Positions 45,687-53,907 of a DNA stretch of 64,000 bases are shown here, piece by piece. The notes under the pieces are model-generated. The model worked only from the letters and a program-made list of their open reading frames with translations, made no database searches and was not told the DNA's origin. Made by a program: the position numbers and the translations under genes. The number at the start of each line of letters is the position of its first letter. The stretch's first letter is position 1. The stretch is taken from assembly GCF_900129855.1 (NCBI RefSeq), contig NZ_LT670819.1:4030001-4094000 (forward strand), read 5' to 3'. Source of the stretch: Streptomyces sp. 3214.6 (GTDB lineage Bacteria > Actinomycetota > Actinomycetes > Streptomycetales > Streptomycetaceae).

Positions 45687-45746
45687 TCTCAGCGTGGCGG
45701 CGCCAGGATTCGAACCTGGGAAGGCTGAGCCGGCAGATTTACAGTC
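45687..45746. repeat. attR: 60-bp direct repeat within intact tRNA-Tyr
   Basis: The right copy of the element boundary repeat. It spans the 3' part of tRNA-Tyr from the anticodon loop to just beyond the discriminator base, so insertion left the tRNA functional. Confidence 0.9.
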
Positions 45747-45776
45747 TGCTCCCTTTGGCCGCTCGGGCACACCGCC
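45695..45776 (-). tRNA. tRNA-Tyr (GTA anticodon)
   Basis: An 82-nt class II tRNA: acceptor GGCGGTG/CGCCGCC, anticodon loop CTGTAAA, a long variable arm, and T-arm CCAGGTTCGAATCCTGG. It is the integration target of the element; the 3' part belongs to attR. A remnant of the original 3' end is at 25986-26037. Confidence 0.95.
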
Positions 45777-46012
45777 GGGGTTGCTGCCCATTCGAACCGC
45801 TTTTCGGCGGTGCTCCCTGGCAACGACGTAAACGATACCTGATGCACCGGGGTGCTTCGCCACCTGATTCCTCGCTGCCCGGGGCGAGCGGGGTGGCTAG
45901 GCTTGTCCGGATGCGGCCCGGGATCACGCCGGGCTCGGCGGTCATCCCCACGTACGCCGATACCCGCCCGACACGCACTCCGATACAACCCCGATACAAG
46001 GAGCCACAGGAC

Positions 46013-46501
46013 ATGGCCGACTCCAGTTTCGACATCGTCTCGAAGGTCGAGCGGCAGGAGGTCGACAACGCCCTCAACCAGGCCGCCAAGGAGATCTCGC
46101 AGCGCTACGACTTCAAGGGCGTCGGTGCCTCGATCTCGTGGTCCGGTGACAAGATCCTCATGGAGGCGAACTCCGAGGACCGGGTGAACGCTGTCCTCGA
46201 CGTCTTCCAGTCCAAGCTGATCAAGCGCGGTATCTCGCTCAAGGCGCTGGACGCGGGCGAGCCCCAACTCTCCGGCAAGGAGTACAAGCTCTTCGCGGAG
46301 ATCAAGGAGGGCATCTCCCAGGAGAACGCGAAGAAGGTTGCGAAGCTCATCCGCGACGAGGGTCCCAAGGGTGTGAAGGCCCAGGTGCAGGGCGAGGAAC
46401 TGCGCGTCAGCTCCAAGAGCCGCGATGACCTGCAGACCGTCATCACCCTTCTCAAGGGCCAGGACTTCGACTTCGCGCTTCAGTTCGTGAACTACCGGTA
46501 G
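46013..46501 (+). CDS. YajQ family nucleotide-binding protein
   Basis: 162 residues from an ATG preceded by AAGGAG. The family start MADSSFDIVSKVERQEVDNA and the motifs YDFKGVGASISW, LIKRGISLKAL and RDDLQTVITLLK are complete. YajQ proteins have two ferredoxin-like folds; some bind cyclic di-GMP, others tRNA, so the ligand here is open. The gene stands alone and ends at a hairpin. Confidence 0.92.
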   Translation: MADSSFDIVSKVERQEVDNALNQAAKEISQRYDFKGVGASISWSGDKILMEANSEDRVNAVLDVFQSKLIKRGISLKALDAGEPQLSGKEYKLFAEIKEGISQENAKKVAKLIRDEGPKGVKAQVQGEELRVSSKSRDDLQTVITLLKGQDFDFALQFVNYR

Positions 46502-46507
46502 GCGGCC

Positions 46508-46534
46508 GGGTGGGCGCCCGTCGGGTGCCCACCC
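46508..46534 (+). terminator. Terminator after the yajQ-like gene
   Basis: GGGTGGGC pairs with GCCCACCC seven bases after the stop codon. Confidence 0.7.
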
Positions 46535-46577
46535 TTGTGGTCCTCCCGACCGCCGACAGGACTGCTCCGGGTTGAGT

Positions 46578-46844
46578 TCAGTCGCGCGAGTTGCCGAACA
46601 GCAGGCGGTAGACGATCAGGAGCACGAGCGAACCGCCGATCGCCGCGGCCCAGGTGGCGCCGTCGTAGAAGTCCTTGGTGATGGGGTGGTCCAGCCAGCG
46701 GGCCGATATCCAGCCGCCGATGAACGCGCCCGCGATGCCGATGAGGGTCGTACCGATGAAGCCGCCCGGGTCACGGCCAGGCAGCAGGACCTTGGCGATG
46801 ACTCCGGCCAACAGCCCGAGGATGATCCAGCTGATGATGCTCAT
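46578..46844 (-). CDS. GlsB/YeaQ/YmgE family membrane protein
   Basis: 88 residues with three hydrophobic segments: IISWIILGLLAGVIAKVLLP, FIGTTLIGIAGAFIGGWIS and AAIGGSLVLLIVYRLLFG. GRDPGGFIGTTLIGIAGAF is the family signature (transglycosylase-associated protein family). Members are stress-linked small membrane proteins of unclear function. It is divergent from the permease gene. Confidence 0.88.
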   Translation of the reverse strand: MSIISWIILGLLAGVIAKVLLPGRDPGGFIGTTLIGIAGAFIGGWISARWLDHPITKDFYDGATWAAAIGGSLVLLIVYRLLFGNSRD

Positions 46845-47038
46845 GTCCTGAACCTGCCCTTCCGTGCTGTGCCCGTGCTGTCCGGGCACTGTGATGTCGC
46901 TCGCTCCGGACGGGCCGTGCTCGTCTCGCCGTGCCCCACGCCACCCGCCTGCTTCGTCGCACGCGGGTTCGTGCCGTGTTGATGTGGACGACGCCACGAC
47001 GGAACCCGGTGGTTCCGTCGATCAGTAGGGTGCGGCAC

Positions 47039-48325
47039 ATGACTCAGTCCGGATCGCCCACGGGTTCGCCTGCCGGTTCGGCCGCCGGTTCGGCCGCCGA
47101 GCTGCGGCGGACACTGGGCGTCGGCGACGCCGTGGTCATCGGGCTCGGCTCGATGATCGGTGCCGGCGTCTTCGCCGCCCTCGCTCCCGCCGCTCACGCG
47201 GCGGGTTCCGGCCTGCTTCTCTCACTCGCGCTCGCCGCAGTGGTCGCCTACTGCAACGCCATGTCGTCGGCGCGACTCGCCGCCCTGTATCCGGCCTCGG
47301 GCGGCACCTATGTGTACGGGCGCGAGCGGCTCGGCGCCTTCTGGGGGTATCTGGCTGGTTGGTCGTTCGTGGTCGGGAAGACGGCCTCCTGTGCGGCGAT
47401 GGCGCTGACGGTCGGGGCGTACGTCTGGCCGGGGCAGGCGCACGCGGTGGCGGTCGGGGCAGTGGTGGCGCTGACCGCGGTGAACTACGGCGGCATCCAG
47501 AAGTCGGCCTGGCTGACGCGGGCGATCGTGGCGGTGGTCCTGGCGGTCCTCGCTTCCGTGGTGGTCGTGTGTCTGTCGTCCGGCGCCGCCGACGCCGGAC
47601 GACTGGACATCGGGTTCTCCGGGGGCGTCGCGGGGGTGCTGCAGGCCGGCGGCCTGCTGTTCTTCGCCTTCGCCGGGTACGCGCGCATCGCGACCCTCGG
47701 CGAGGAGGTGCGGGACCCCGCGCGCACCATCCCCCGCGCGATCCCGTTGGCCCTGGGGATCACGCTGGCCGTGTATGCGTGTGTGGCGGTCGCTGTCCTT
47801 GCCGTGCTGGGAGTGGACGGCCTCGGACGGGCCGGTGCGCCGCTGGCCGACGCGGTGCGGGCGGCGGGAGTGCCCGGGCTGGTGCCGGTGGTGCGGGTCG
47901 GGGCGGCCGTGGCCGCGCTGGGCTCACTGCTCGCCCTCATCCTGGGCGTCTCGCGCACGACGCTGGCGATGGCGAGGGACGGGCACCTGCCCGGCGCCCT
48001 GTCGGCCGTCCATCCGCGCTTCCAAGTGCCACACCGGGCCGAACTCGCCGTGGGCACGGTGGTCGCGGTCCTGGCCGCCACGGTGGATGTCCGGGGCGCT
48101 ATCGGGTTCTCCTCCTTCGGTGTGCTGGCGTACTACGCGGTGGCCAACGCGTCGGCCTGGACGCTGGATTCGGCCCCCACCAGGCGGGTGCTGCCCGCCG
48201 TGGGGCTCCTGGGCTGCACGGTCCTCGCATTCGCACTGCCGGGGACTTCGGTGGTCGTGGGTACGGGGGTGCTGACTGTGGGCGTGCTCGCGTACGGGGT
48301 ACGGCGGCGGGCGGGCGCGCGATAG
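47039..48325 (+). CDS. APC superfamily amino acid permease
   Basis: 428 residues from the ATG; upstream open codons overlap the divergent gene's control region. About twelve membrane spans are visible. The first span carries IGLGSMIGAGVFAAL, the substrate-binding bend of amino acid/polyamine/organocation carriers, and SGGTYVYGRERLG follows the third segment. FFAFAGYARIATLGEEVRDP is the conserved sixth-span region. The substrate is unknown. Confidence 0.88.
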   Translation: MTQSGSPTGSPAGSAAGSAAELRRTLGVGDAVVIGLGSMIGAGVFAALAPAAHAAGSGLLLSLALAAVVAYCNAMSSARLAALYPASGGTYVYGRERLGAFWGYLAGWSFVVGKTASCAAMALTVGAYVWPGQAHAVAVGAVVALTAVNYGGIQKSAWLTRAIVAVVLAVLASVVVVCLSSGAADAGRLDIGFSGGVAGVLQAGGLLFFAFAGYARIATLGEEVRDPARTIPRAIPLALGITLAVYACVAVAVLAVLGVDGLGRAGAPLADAVRAAGVPGLVPVVRVGAAVAALGSLLALILGVSRTTLAMARDGHLPGALSAVHPRFQVPHRAELAVGTVVAVLAATVDVRGAIGFSSFGVLAYYAVANASAWTLDSAPTRRVLPAVGLLGCTVLAFALPGTSVVVGTGVLTVGVLAYGVRRRAGAR

Positions 48326-48647
48326 CCATACGGGGCCGAGGAGGGGTCGGGGTCGGGGAGGGGTCGGGGTCGGGACTGCGGAGCCGAGGGTGGGCTGGGC
48401 GGTTCCCGTAGGGCGCCGGATGAACGGGTTCCGTGGGGCGCCGGGTGAGCGGATTCCGCGGGTGAGCGGATTCCGCGGGTGAGCGGATTCCGCGGGCGGC
48501 GCTCGGTGGACGTGCAGTCGCGCGGACGGCCGGGCGGAGAGGCCTCCCGTCGACGCATGCGCGGCAGCCGGCTGCTGCCGCCGTCCACGGTGCCGAATCG
48601 CTCTGCGCCCTCTTTCCTCGCCCACCTCTCCTGTGTTCTGTGTGGCG
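48326..48647. other. Gene-free gap with tandem repeats
   Basis: No convincing gene. It contains G-rich repeats (GGGGTCGG units around 48345-48375) and three perfect 17-bp tandem copies of GGGTGAGCGGATTCCGC at 48443-48493, preceded by two diverged copies. It lies between the convergent permease and SMI1/KNR4 genes. Confidence 0.6.
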
Positions 48648-49211
48648 TCAGGCCCGAGTCGCCGACGTGCGTATTCGGAACTCGGTCCAGGGCGTCAGAC
48701 TGAGGTCTTCGTCCATGGCGTCGTACCAGCCGGTGCCGTCGAGCCAGGCGTGCAGCCAGTCCGTGAGGCTGGGGGCGTCGACGAACCAGGCGTGGTCGGG
48801 GTCGCCCGGGTTGGGTTCGAAAAGCAGGACCCTCGCCTGTGGGAAGTGGCAGTCCACGCATGCGTACATCGCGCAGCCCCAGTGGGATATCGGCAGGAGG
48901 CCCTCGGGCCAGGGCCAGTCGGGGTCCTGGCGGCCGCTTTCGCGGTTGGCGAGGTACTGGGTGACGGCGGCGGGTTCGCCGGCCGGAGGGCTGTCGAAGA
49001 GGGGCAGCAGGCCGTACTCCGGGCCGAATCCGCCGTCTCCTATGCGCAGGTAGAGGTCGGCGAGCAGTGGGGGCAGGCGGAAGCCGAGGGTGGCCTCGGC
49101 ACGGGAGAGGGTGGCCTCGTCCACGGGGTCGGGGAGCGAAGGCCAGCCCCACGGGCGGGTGGTGGCCGCCTTGGCCGCCAACCTTGCCAGCAACTGCTCG
49201 TTCTCGGTCAT
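48648..49211 (-). CDS. SMI1/KNR4 (SUKH) family protein
   Basis: 187 residues from the second in-frame ATG (MTENEQLLARL). The SUKH-fold elements are clear: a helix ending EATLGFRLPPLLADLYLRIG, GGFGPEYGLLPL and LLPISHWGCAMYACVDC. Many SUKH proteins are immunity proteins for polymorphic toxins, others are general scaffolds; no toxin gene is adjacent, so the role is undecided. Confidence 0.85.
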   Translation of the reverse strand: MTENEQLLARLAAKAATTRPWGWPSLPDPVDEATLSRAEATLGFRLPPLLADLYLRIGDGGFGPEYGLLPLFDSPPAGEPAAVTQYLANRESGRQDPDWPWPEGLLPISHWGCAMYACVDCHFPQARVLLFEPNPGDPDHAWFVDAPSLTDWLHAWLDGTGWYDAMDEDLSLTPWTEFRIRTSATRA

Positions 49212-49335
49212 GCGTTCATGATGCAAGCCGCCACTGACAGTCGGGCCGGCCTATGGATAACTTGCCCGTTGTGGACAACCGACCGCGGCGCAACGCGGAC
49301 CGGCTGTGGACGGCGAGCAGCTGGGGCCTGCGCAG

Positions 49336-49728
49336 TCAGCGCGAGGCGAACGGCTGGTCGGTGGGCACGATTTCGCGGCCGAGGGGGAACAGCGAGACCG
49401 GGATCAGCTTGAAGTTCGCGATGCCGAACGGAATTCCGATGATCGTGACGCAGAGGAGGAGGCCGGTGACGATGTGGCCGATGGCGAGCCACCAGCCGGC
49501 GAGGATCAGCCAGAGCACGTTGCCCAGGCAGGACGGCGCTCCCGCGTCGCGGCGCTCGACCGTCGTGTAGCCGAACGGCCAGAGGGCGAAGATCCCGATC
49601 CGAAAGGCGGCGATGCCGAAGGGAATGCCGAGGATCGTGATGCAGAGCAGCACACCCGCGAGGACGTAGCCGAGGAACAGCCAGAAGCCGCTCAGGATCA
49701 GCCAGATGACGTTCAGGATGGTCTTCAC
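49336..49728 (-). CDS. YccF domain inner-membrane protein
   Basis: 130 residues from a GTG. Two copies of the YccF repeat are visible: NVIWLILSGFWLFLGYVLAG...TILGIPFGIAAFRIG and NVLWLILAGWWLAIGHIVTG...TIIGIPFGIANFKL. Four membrane spans are expected. The function is unknown. It is coupled to htpX by GTGA overlap, so it may belong to the same membrane-quality pathway. Confidence 0.9.
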   Translation of the reverse strand: MKTILNVIWLILSGFWLFLGYVLAGVLLCITILGIPFGIAAFRIGIFALWPFGYTTVERRDAGAPSCLGNVLWLILAGWWLAIGHIVTGLLLCVTIIGIPFGIANFKLIPVSLFPLGREIVPTDQPFASR

Positions 49729-50588
49729 TGGTGGCGACCTGCCATTTTCTCGAGCCGGGCGATACGGTCCGCCATCGGCGGGTGCGTCGAGAACATTTTG
49801 GAGATTCCCTGGCCCGGGCGGAAGGGGTTCGCGATCATCATGTGGCTCGCGGTCTCGATGCGGGGCTCCGGGGGCAGCGGAAGCTGCTTGGTGCCCGTCT
49901 CCAGCTTGCGCAGGGCGCTCGCGAGGGCCAGTGGGTCACCGGTGAGCTGGGCGCCCGAGGCGTCCGCCTCGTACTCGCGGGAGCGGCTGATCGCGAGCTG
50001 GATGAGACTTGCGGCGAGCGGGCCCAGGATCATGATCAGGAGCATGCCGAGGATGCCGGGGCCGTCATCGTCGTCGGAGCGGCCGATCGGGATCAGCCAG
50101 GCGAAGTTGACCAGGAACATGATCACGGAGGCGAGCGCGCCGGCGACCGAGGAGATGAGGATGTCGCGGTTGTAGACGTGGCTGAGCTCGTGGCCGATGA
50201 CGCCGCGCAGTTCACGCTCGTCGAGGAGGCGCAGGATGCCGTCCGTGCAGCACACGGCGGCGTTGCGCGGGTTGCGGCCGGTCGCGAAGGCGTTGGGCGC
50301 CTCGGTCGGGGAGATGTACAGGCGGGGCATGGGCTGGCGGGCCTGGGTGGAGAGCTCGCGGACCATCCGGTAGAGGGCGGGGGCCTCGAACTCGCTCACC
50401 GGTCGGGCGCGCATCGCGCGTAGCGCCAGCTTGTCGCTGTTCCAGTACGCGTACGCGTTGGTGCCGAGCGCGATCAGGACTGCGACGACGAGCCCGGTGC
50501 GGCCGAAGAAGCTGCCGATGACGATGATGAGTGCGGACAGTCCCCCGAGGAGTACTGCGGTCCTGAGCCCGTTGTGCCGGCGGTGCAC
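49725..50588 (-). CDS. htpX: Zinc metalloprotease HtpX
   Basis: 287 residues from a GTG with GGAGGG upstream; the longer frame is a shadow. Two N-terminal spans, NAFATGRNPRNAAVC, the zinc motif VIGHELSHVYNRD, two further hydrophobic segments and the third-ligand Glu in SREYEADASGAQL make a complete M48 peptidase. It degrades damaged membrane proteins on the cytoplasmic side. The yccF gene follows in the same operon. Confidence 0.95.
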   Translation of the reverse strand: MHRRHNGLRTAVLLGGLSALIIVIGSFFGRTGLVVAVLIALGTNAYAYWNSDKLALRAMRARPVSEFEAPALYRMVRELSTQARQPMPRLYISPTEAPNAFATGRNPRNAAVCCTDGILRLLDERELRGVIGHELSHVYNRDILISSVAGALASVIMFLVNFAWLIPIGRSDDDDGPGILGMLLIMILGPLAASLIQLAISRSREYEADASGAQLTGDPLALASALRKLETGTKQLPLPPEPRIETASHMMIANPFRPGQGISKMFSTHPPMADRIARLEKMAGRHQ

Positions 50589-50791
50589 GGTACGCCCTCC
50601 AAGTCGTGCAGCAGGGGAACCCTTTGCTTGCGGATCTTGCTGTTCTCCGGTGGCACTGGTGCCGTGGTGTCCAATCCAGTGCACCTTCCCGTACTGGTCA
50701 ACGCCAGGCGGGGGGCACGAGTTCCCTTGTGCCTGGGGGCAGGGGCGTGCGCCGTCCGGGTGAGGGCGGGGGCGTACGCGCGCGTGGGGGC

Positions 50792-52330
50792 TCAGAAGAG
50801 GCCGGTGTCGGCGAAGCGCAGGACCAGTTGGGGTGCTCCGGACAGGGCGATGCCGAGGGCTGCGGTGAGGGTGATCGCGGCTGTGAGGGGGGCGGGGACG
50901 CGGTGTTTCTCCGGCTCGCCCTCGGGTGAGCGGAAGAGCAGAGCCGTCCACTGGAGGTAGTAGTACAGGGCGATCACCACGTTGACGGCCATGACGACGG
51001 CGAGCCAGCCGAGGCCGGCGTCGACGGCCGCGGAGAAGACGGTGACTTTCGCGAAGAGGCCGATGATGCCGGGCGGCAGTCCTGCGAGGCAGAGCAGGAA
51101 GAAGGCCAGGAGGAGGGCTGCCGCGGGGTTTCTGGCGTAGAGGCCCCGGTAGTCGGTGATCCGGTTCGTCGTGCTCGTACGGCCCACCAGGGCGGCCACC
51201 GCGAAGGCGCCGAGGTTCACTGCGGCGTACATGAGGGCGTACGCGACGGTGGAGCCGATCGCGTGTCCGGCGTCGTCGGAGTACGCGGCGGCGGCGATCG
51301 GTACGAGGAGGTAGCCGGCCTGGCCGACGGAGGACCAGGCGAGGAGGCGTACGGCGCTGTACGCGCGCGTGGCTTGTTGGCGGAGGGCGCCGACGTTGCC
51401 GGCGGTCATGGTGAGGGCGGCCAGCGCGGCGAGGGCGGGGCCCCAGACGTCGGCGTAGGAGGGGAAGCCGATGACGGTGACGAGGATGAGGCCGGAGAAG
51501 CCGACGGCCTTGCCGACGACCGACAGGTAGGCGGCGACGGGCAGGGGGGCGCCGACGTAGGTGTCGGGGACCCAGAAGTGGAAGGGGACGGCGGCTGTCT
51601 TGAAGGCGAAGCCGATGAGGGTGAGGACCACGCCGGTCTGGGCCAGGGTGTGCAGTTGGCCGTCGACGTGCTGGATGCGGTCGGCGACCTGTGTCAGGTA
51701 CAGGGTTCCGGTCGTCGCGTACACGAAGCTGATGCCCAGGAGGCTGACGGTGGTCGCGGTGACGGACGACAGGAAGAACTTCAGGGCCGCCTCGGAGGAC
51801 CTGCGGTCGCCGTGTCGGATGCCGACGAGGGCGAAGGCGGGCAGGGAGGCGACTTCCAGGGCGACGACGAGGGTGGCGAGGTCGCGGGAGGCGGGCAGGA
51901 GAGCGGCGCCGGCGGCGGAGGACAGCAGCAGGAACCAGAACTCCCCTTCGGGGAGTCTCCCGCGCGCGTCCTTCAGGGCGGTGACCGACAGGAGGGCCGC
52001 CAGCAGTGCTCCGCCGAGCACCAGGAACTGGATGACGAGGGCGAAGCGGTCGGCGGTGTAGCTGCACGCGCTGGGGTCACCGGTGAGGCAGAAGGTGGAG
52101 CGGTCGCCGTCCAGGAGGGGCAGGAGGAGGGCCGTGGAGGCCGTGAGGCCCGCGACGGAGAGCCAGCCGAGAAGCGGCTTGCGGGCGTCGCCGACGAAGA
52201 GGTCGGCGACGAGGACCACGAGCGCGACGACCGCCGCGAGGGTGGGCGGCGCGATGGCCTGCCAGTCGACGGACTGCACCACCGACTCGGCCAGGGGCTG
52301 GGCGGCCGAGGGCTGGACCAGGGAGCTCAT
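50792..52330 (-). CDS. nuoN: NADH-quinone oxidoreductase subunit N, second cluster
   Basis: 512 residues with about fourteen membrane spans. Antiporter-like core: LEVASLPAFALVGIR (conserved Glu), LIGFAFKTAAVPFHFWVPD with the Lys and VPD of the half-channel, and LAWSSVGQAGYLLVP. It is one of three proton-pumping arms of complex I. Last gene of the operon; the ATG overlaps the nuoM stop. Confidence 0.93.
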   Translation of the reverse strand: MSSLVQPSAAQPLAESVVQSVDWQAIAPPTLAAVVALVVLVADLFVGDARKPLLGWLSVAGLTASTALLLPLLDGDRSTFCLTGDPSACSYTADRFALVIQFLVLGGALLAALLSVTALKDARGRLPEGEFWFLLLSSAAGAALLPASRDLATLVVALEVASLPAFALVGIRHGDRRSSEAALKFFLSSVTATTVSLLGISFVYATTGTLYLTQVADRIQHVDGQLHTLAQTGVVLTLIGFAFKTAAVPFHFWVPDTYVGAPLPVAAYLSVVGKAVGFSGLILVTVIGFPSYADVWGPALAALAALTMTAGNVGALRQQATRAYSAVRLLAWSSVGQAGYLLVPIAAAAYSDDAGHAIGSTVAYALMYAAVNLGAFAVAALVGRTSTTNRITDYRGLYARNPAAALLLAFFLLCLAGLPPGIIGLFAKVTVFSAAVDAGLGWLAVVMAVNVVIALYYYLQWTALLFRSPEGEPEKHRVPAPLTAAITLTAALGIALSGAPQLVLRFADTGLF

Positions 52331-53901
52331 CGGGTGCCTCCTGCGAGGAGCTGCTGCACGGCCGGGTCGGTCAGGCCGAGGAGGGACTTGGGCCACAGGC
52401 CGGCGACGACGGTGAGGGCGACGAGCGGGGACCAGGCCGCGAACTCGTAGGTCTGTACGTCGGCGAGGTGTGGGGCGTCCTGGGGGACGGTGCCCATGCA
52501 GACGCGGCGGACCACGACGAGCAGGTACGCGGCCGTCAGCAGGGTGCCGAACGCGGCGACGGCCGTGAAGGTGAGGAAGGCGGGGCGGCTGAGGTCGTCG
52601 GCGGGGTCGAAGGCGCCGAACAGGGCCAGCATCTCGCCCCAGAATCCGGCGAGCCCCGGCAGGCCGAGCGAGGCGACGGCGGCGAAGGCGAGGAGGCCGC
52701 CGAGGCGGGGGGTCCTGCCGTACAGGGCGGCGCCGGTCTGCTCGGCGAGGGTGTCCAGGTCGGTCGTGCCCGTTCGGTCCTTCAGGGCTCCGACCAGGAA
52801 GAACAGAAGGCCGGTGATGAGGCCGTGGGCGATGTTGGCGAACAGGGCGCCGTTCACACCGGTCGGGGTCATGGTCGCAATACCGAGCAGGACGAAGCCC
52901 ATGTGGCCGACGGAGGAGTAGGCGATCAGACGTTTGAGGTCGCCCTTCGCGCCCTGTTTGGCGAGGGCCAGGCAGGCGAGGGATCCGTAGATGATCCCGA
53001 CGACGGCGAACGCGGCGAGGTAGGGCGCGAAGGTGCGGAAGCCGTCGGGCGCAATCGGCAGAAGAATCCGGACGAACCCGTATGTGCCCATCTTCAGCAG
53101 AACGCCGGCCAGCAGGACCGAGCCGACGGTCGGGGCGGCGGTGTGGGCGTCGGGCAGCCAGCTGTGCAGGGGCCACATCGGTGTCTTGACCGCTAGCCCG
53201 ATCCCGATCGCCAGAACGGCGATGACCTGCACGGATGTGGTCAGCGACCGGCCGTTGTCAGTGGCGAGTGCCACCATGTCGAAGGTGCCCGCCTTGATTC
53301 CGATCAGGAGCAGGCCGAGCAGCATGACCACGGATCCGAGCAGTGTGAAGAGGATGAACTTCCAGGCCGCCTGGGTCCGGCCTGCGCCGCCCCAGCGGGC
53401 GATGAGGAAGTACATCGGGATGAGGACCATCTCGAAGGCGAGGAAGAACAGCAGCAGGTCGAGGACGGCGAAGGTCGCGAGGGTGCCGGACTCGAGGACG
53501 AGTACGAGAGCGACGAAGGCCTTCGGGGACGGGCCCGCGGGCATCTTGAAGTAGGAGTAGAGCGCGCAGAGGAAGGTCAGCAGCGCGGTCAGGACCAAGA
53601 GGGGGAGAGAGATGCCGTCGATGCCGAGGTGGATGCGCACGTCGAGTGCGGGGATCCAGCTGATGTCGGTGCTGGCCTGCATCTTCGAGGGATGGTCGTG
53701 GTCGAAGCCGAGCGCGAGGACGATCGCGGCGATGAGGATCGCGCCGGTCACGGTCACGCCGTGCCGGAGCACGGCCTGCTCGGGTGACCTGCCCTTCAGT
53801 CCGGGCGGGGCCGGGAGGAGAGCGGCGGCGGCGCCGAGGAGCGGGCCGACCACGATGAACGCCAGAAGGAACTGCATCACGGACTCGTTGATATCGATCA
53901 C
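52327..53901 (-). CDS. nuoM: NADH-quinone oxidoreductase subunit M, second cluster
   Basis: 524 residues from a GTG. Fourteen or so spans; the pumping residues are visible in AFEMVLIPMYFLIARWG (Glu), VKTPMWPLHSWLPDAHTAAP (Lys) and IAYSSVGHMGFVLLG. A conserved antiporter-like subunit. It is six bases from the nuoL stop and overlaps nuoN by ATGA. Confidence 0.94.
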   Translation of the reverse strand: MIDINESVMQFLLAFIVVGPLLGAAAALLPAPPGLKGRSPEQAVLRHGVTVTGAILIAAIVLALGFDHDHPSKMQASTDISWIPALDVRIHLGIDGISLPLLVLTALLTFLCALYSYFKMPAGPSPKAFVALVLVLESGTLATFAVLDLLLFFLAFEMVLIPMYFLIARWGGAGRTQAAWKFILFTLLGSVVMLLGLLLIGIKAGTFDMVALATDNGRSLTTSVQVIAVLAIGIGLAVKTPMWPLHSWLPDAHTAAPTVGSVLLAGVLLKMGTYGFVRILLPIAPDGFRTFAPYLAAFAVVGIIYGSLACLALAKQGAKGDLKRLIAYSSVGHMGFVLLGIATMTPTGVNGALFANIAHGLITGLLFFLVGALKDRTGTTDLDTLAEQTGAALYGRTPRLGGLLAFAAVASLGLPGLAGFWGEMLALFGAFDPADDLSRPAFLTFTAVAAFGTLLTAAYLLVVVRRVCMGTVPQDAPHLADVQTYEFAAWSPLVALTVVAGLWPKSLLGLTDPAVQQLLAGGTR

Positions 53902-53907
53902 GCCTGC

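Larger units (their letters stand above)
26038..45746. mobile_element. Actinomycete integrative and conjugative element (AICE) in tRNA-Tyr, 19.7 kb
   Basis: The element is bounded by a 60-bp perfect direct repeat that is the 3' part of tRNA-Tyr; the right copy rebuilds the whole tRNA. It contains the AICE set: int and xis beside the intact tRNA, a replication module (primase-polymerase plus DUF3631 helicase), an FtsK-type TraB, Spd-like proteins and GntR/Nudix and XRE regulators. There is no relaxase or type IV secretion system, as expected for double-stranded DNA transfer. Cargo at the left end is a putative defence operon carrying an IS21 insertion. All core genes appear intact, so it may be mobile. 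Confidence 0.93.
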
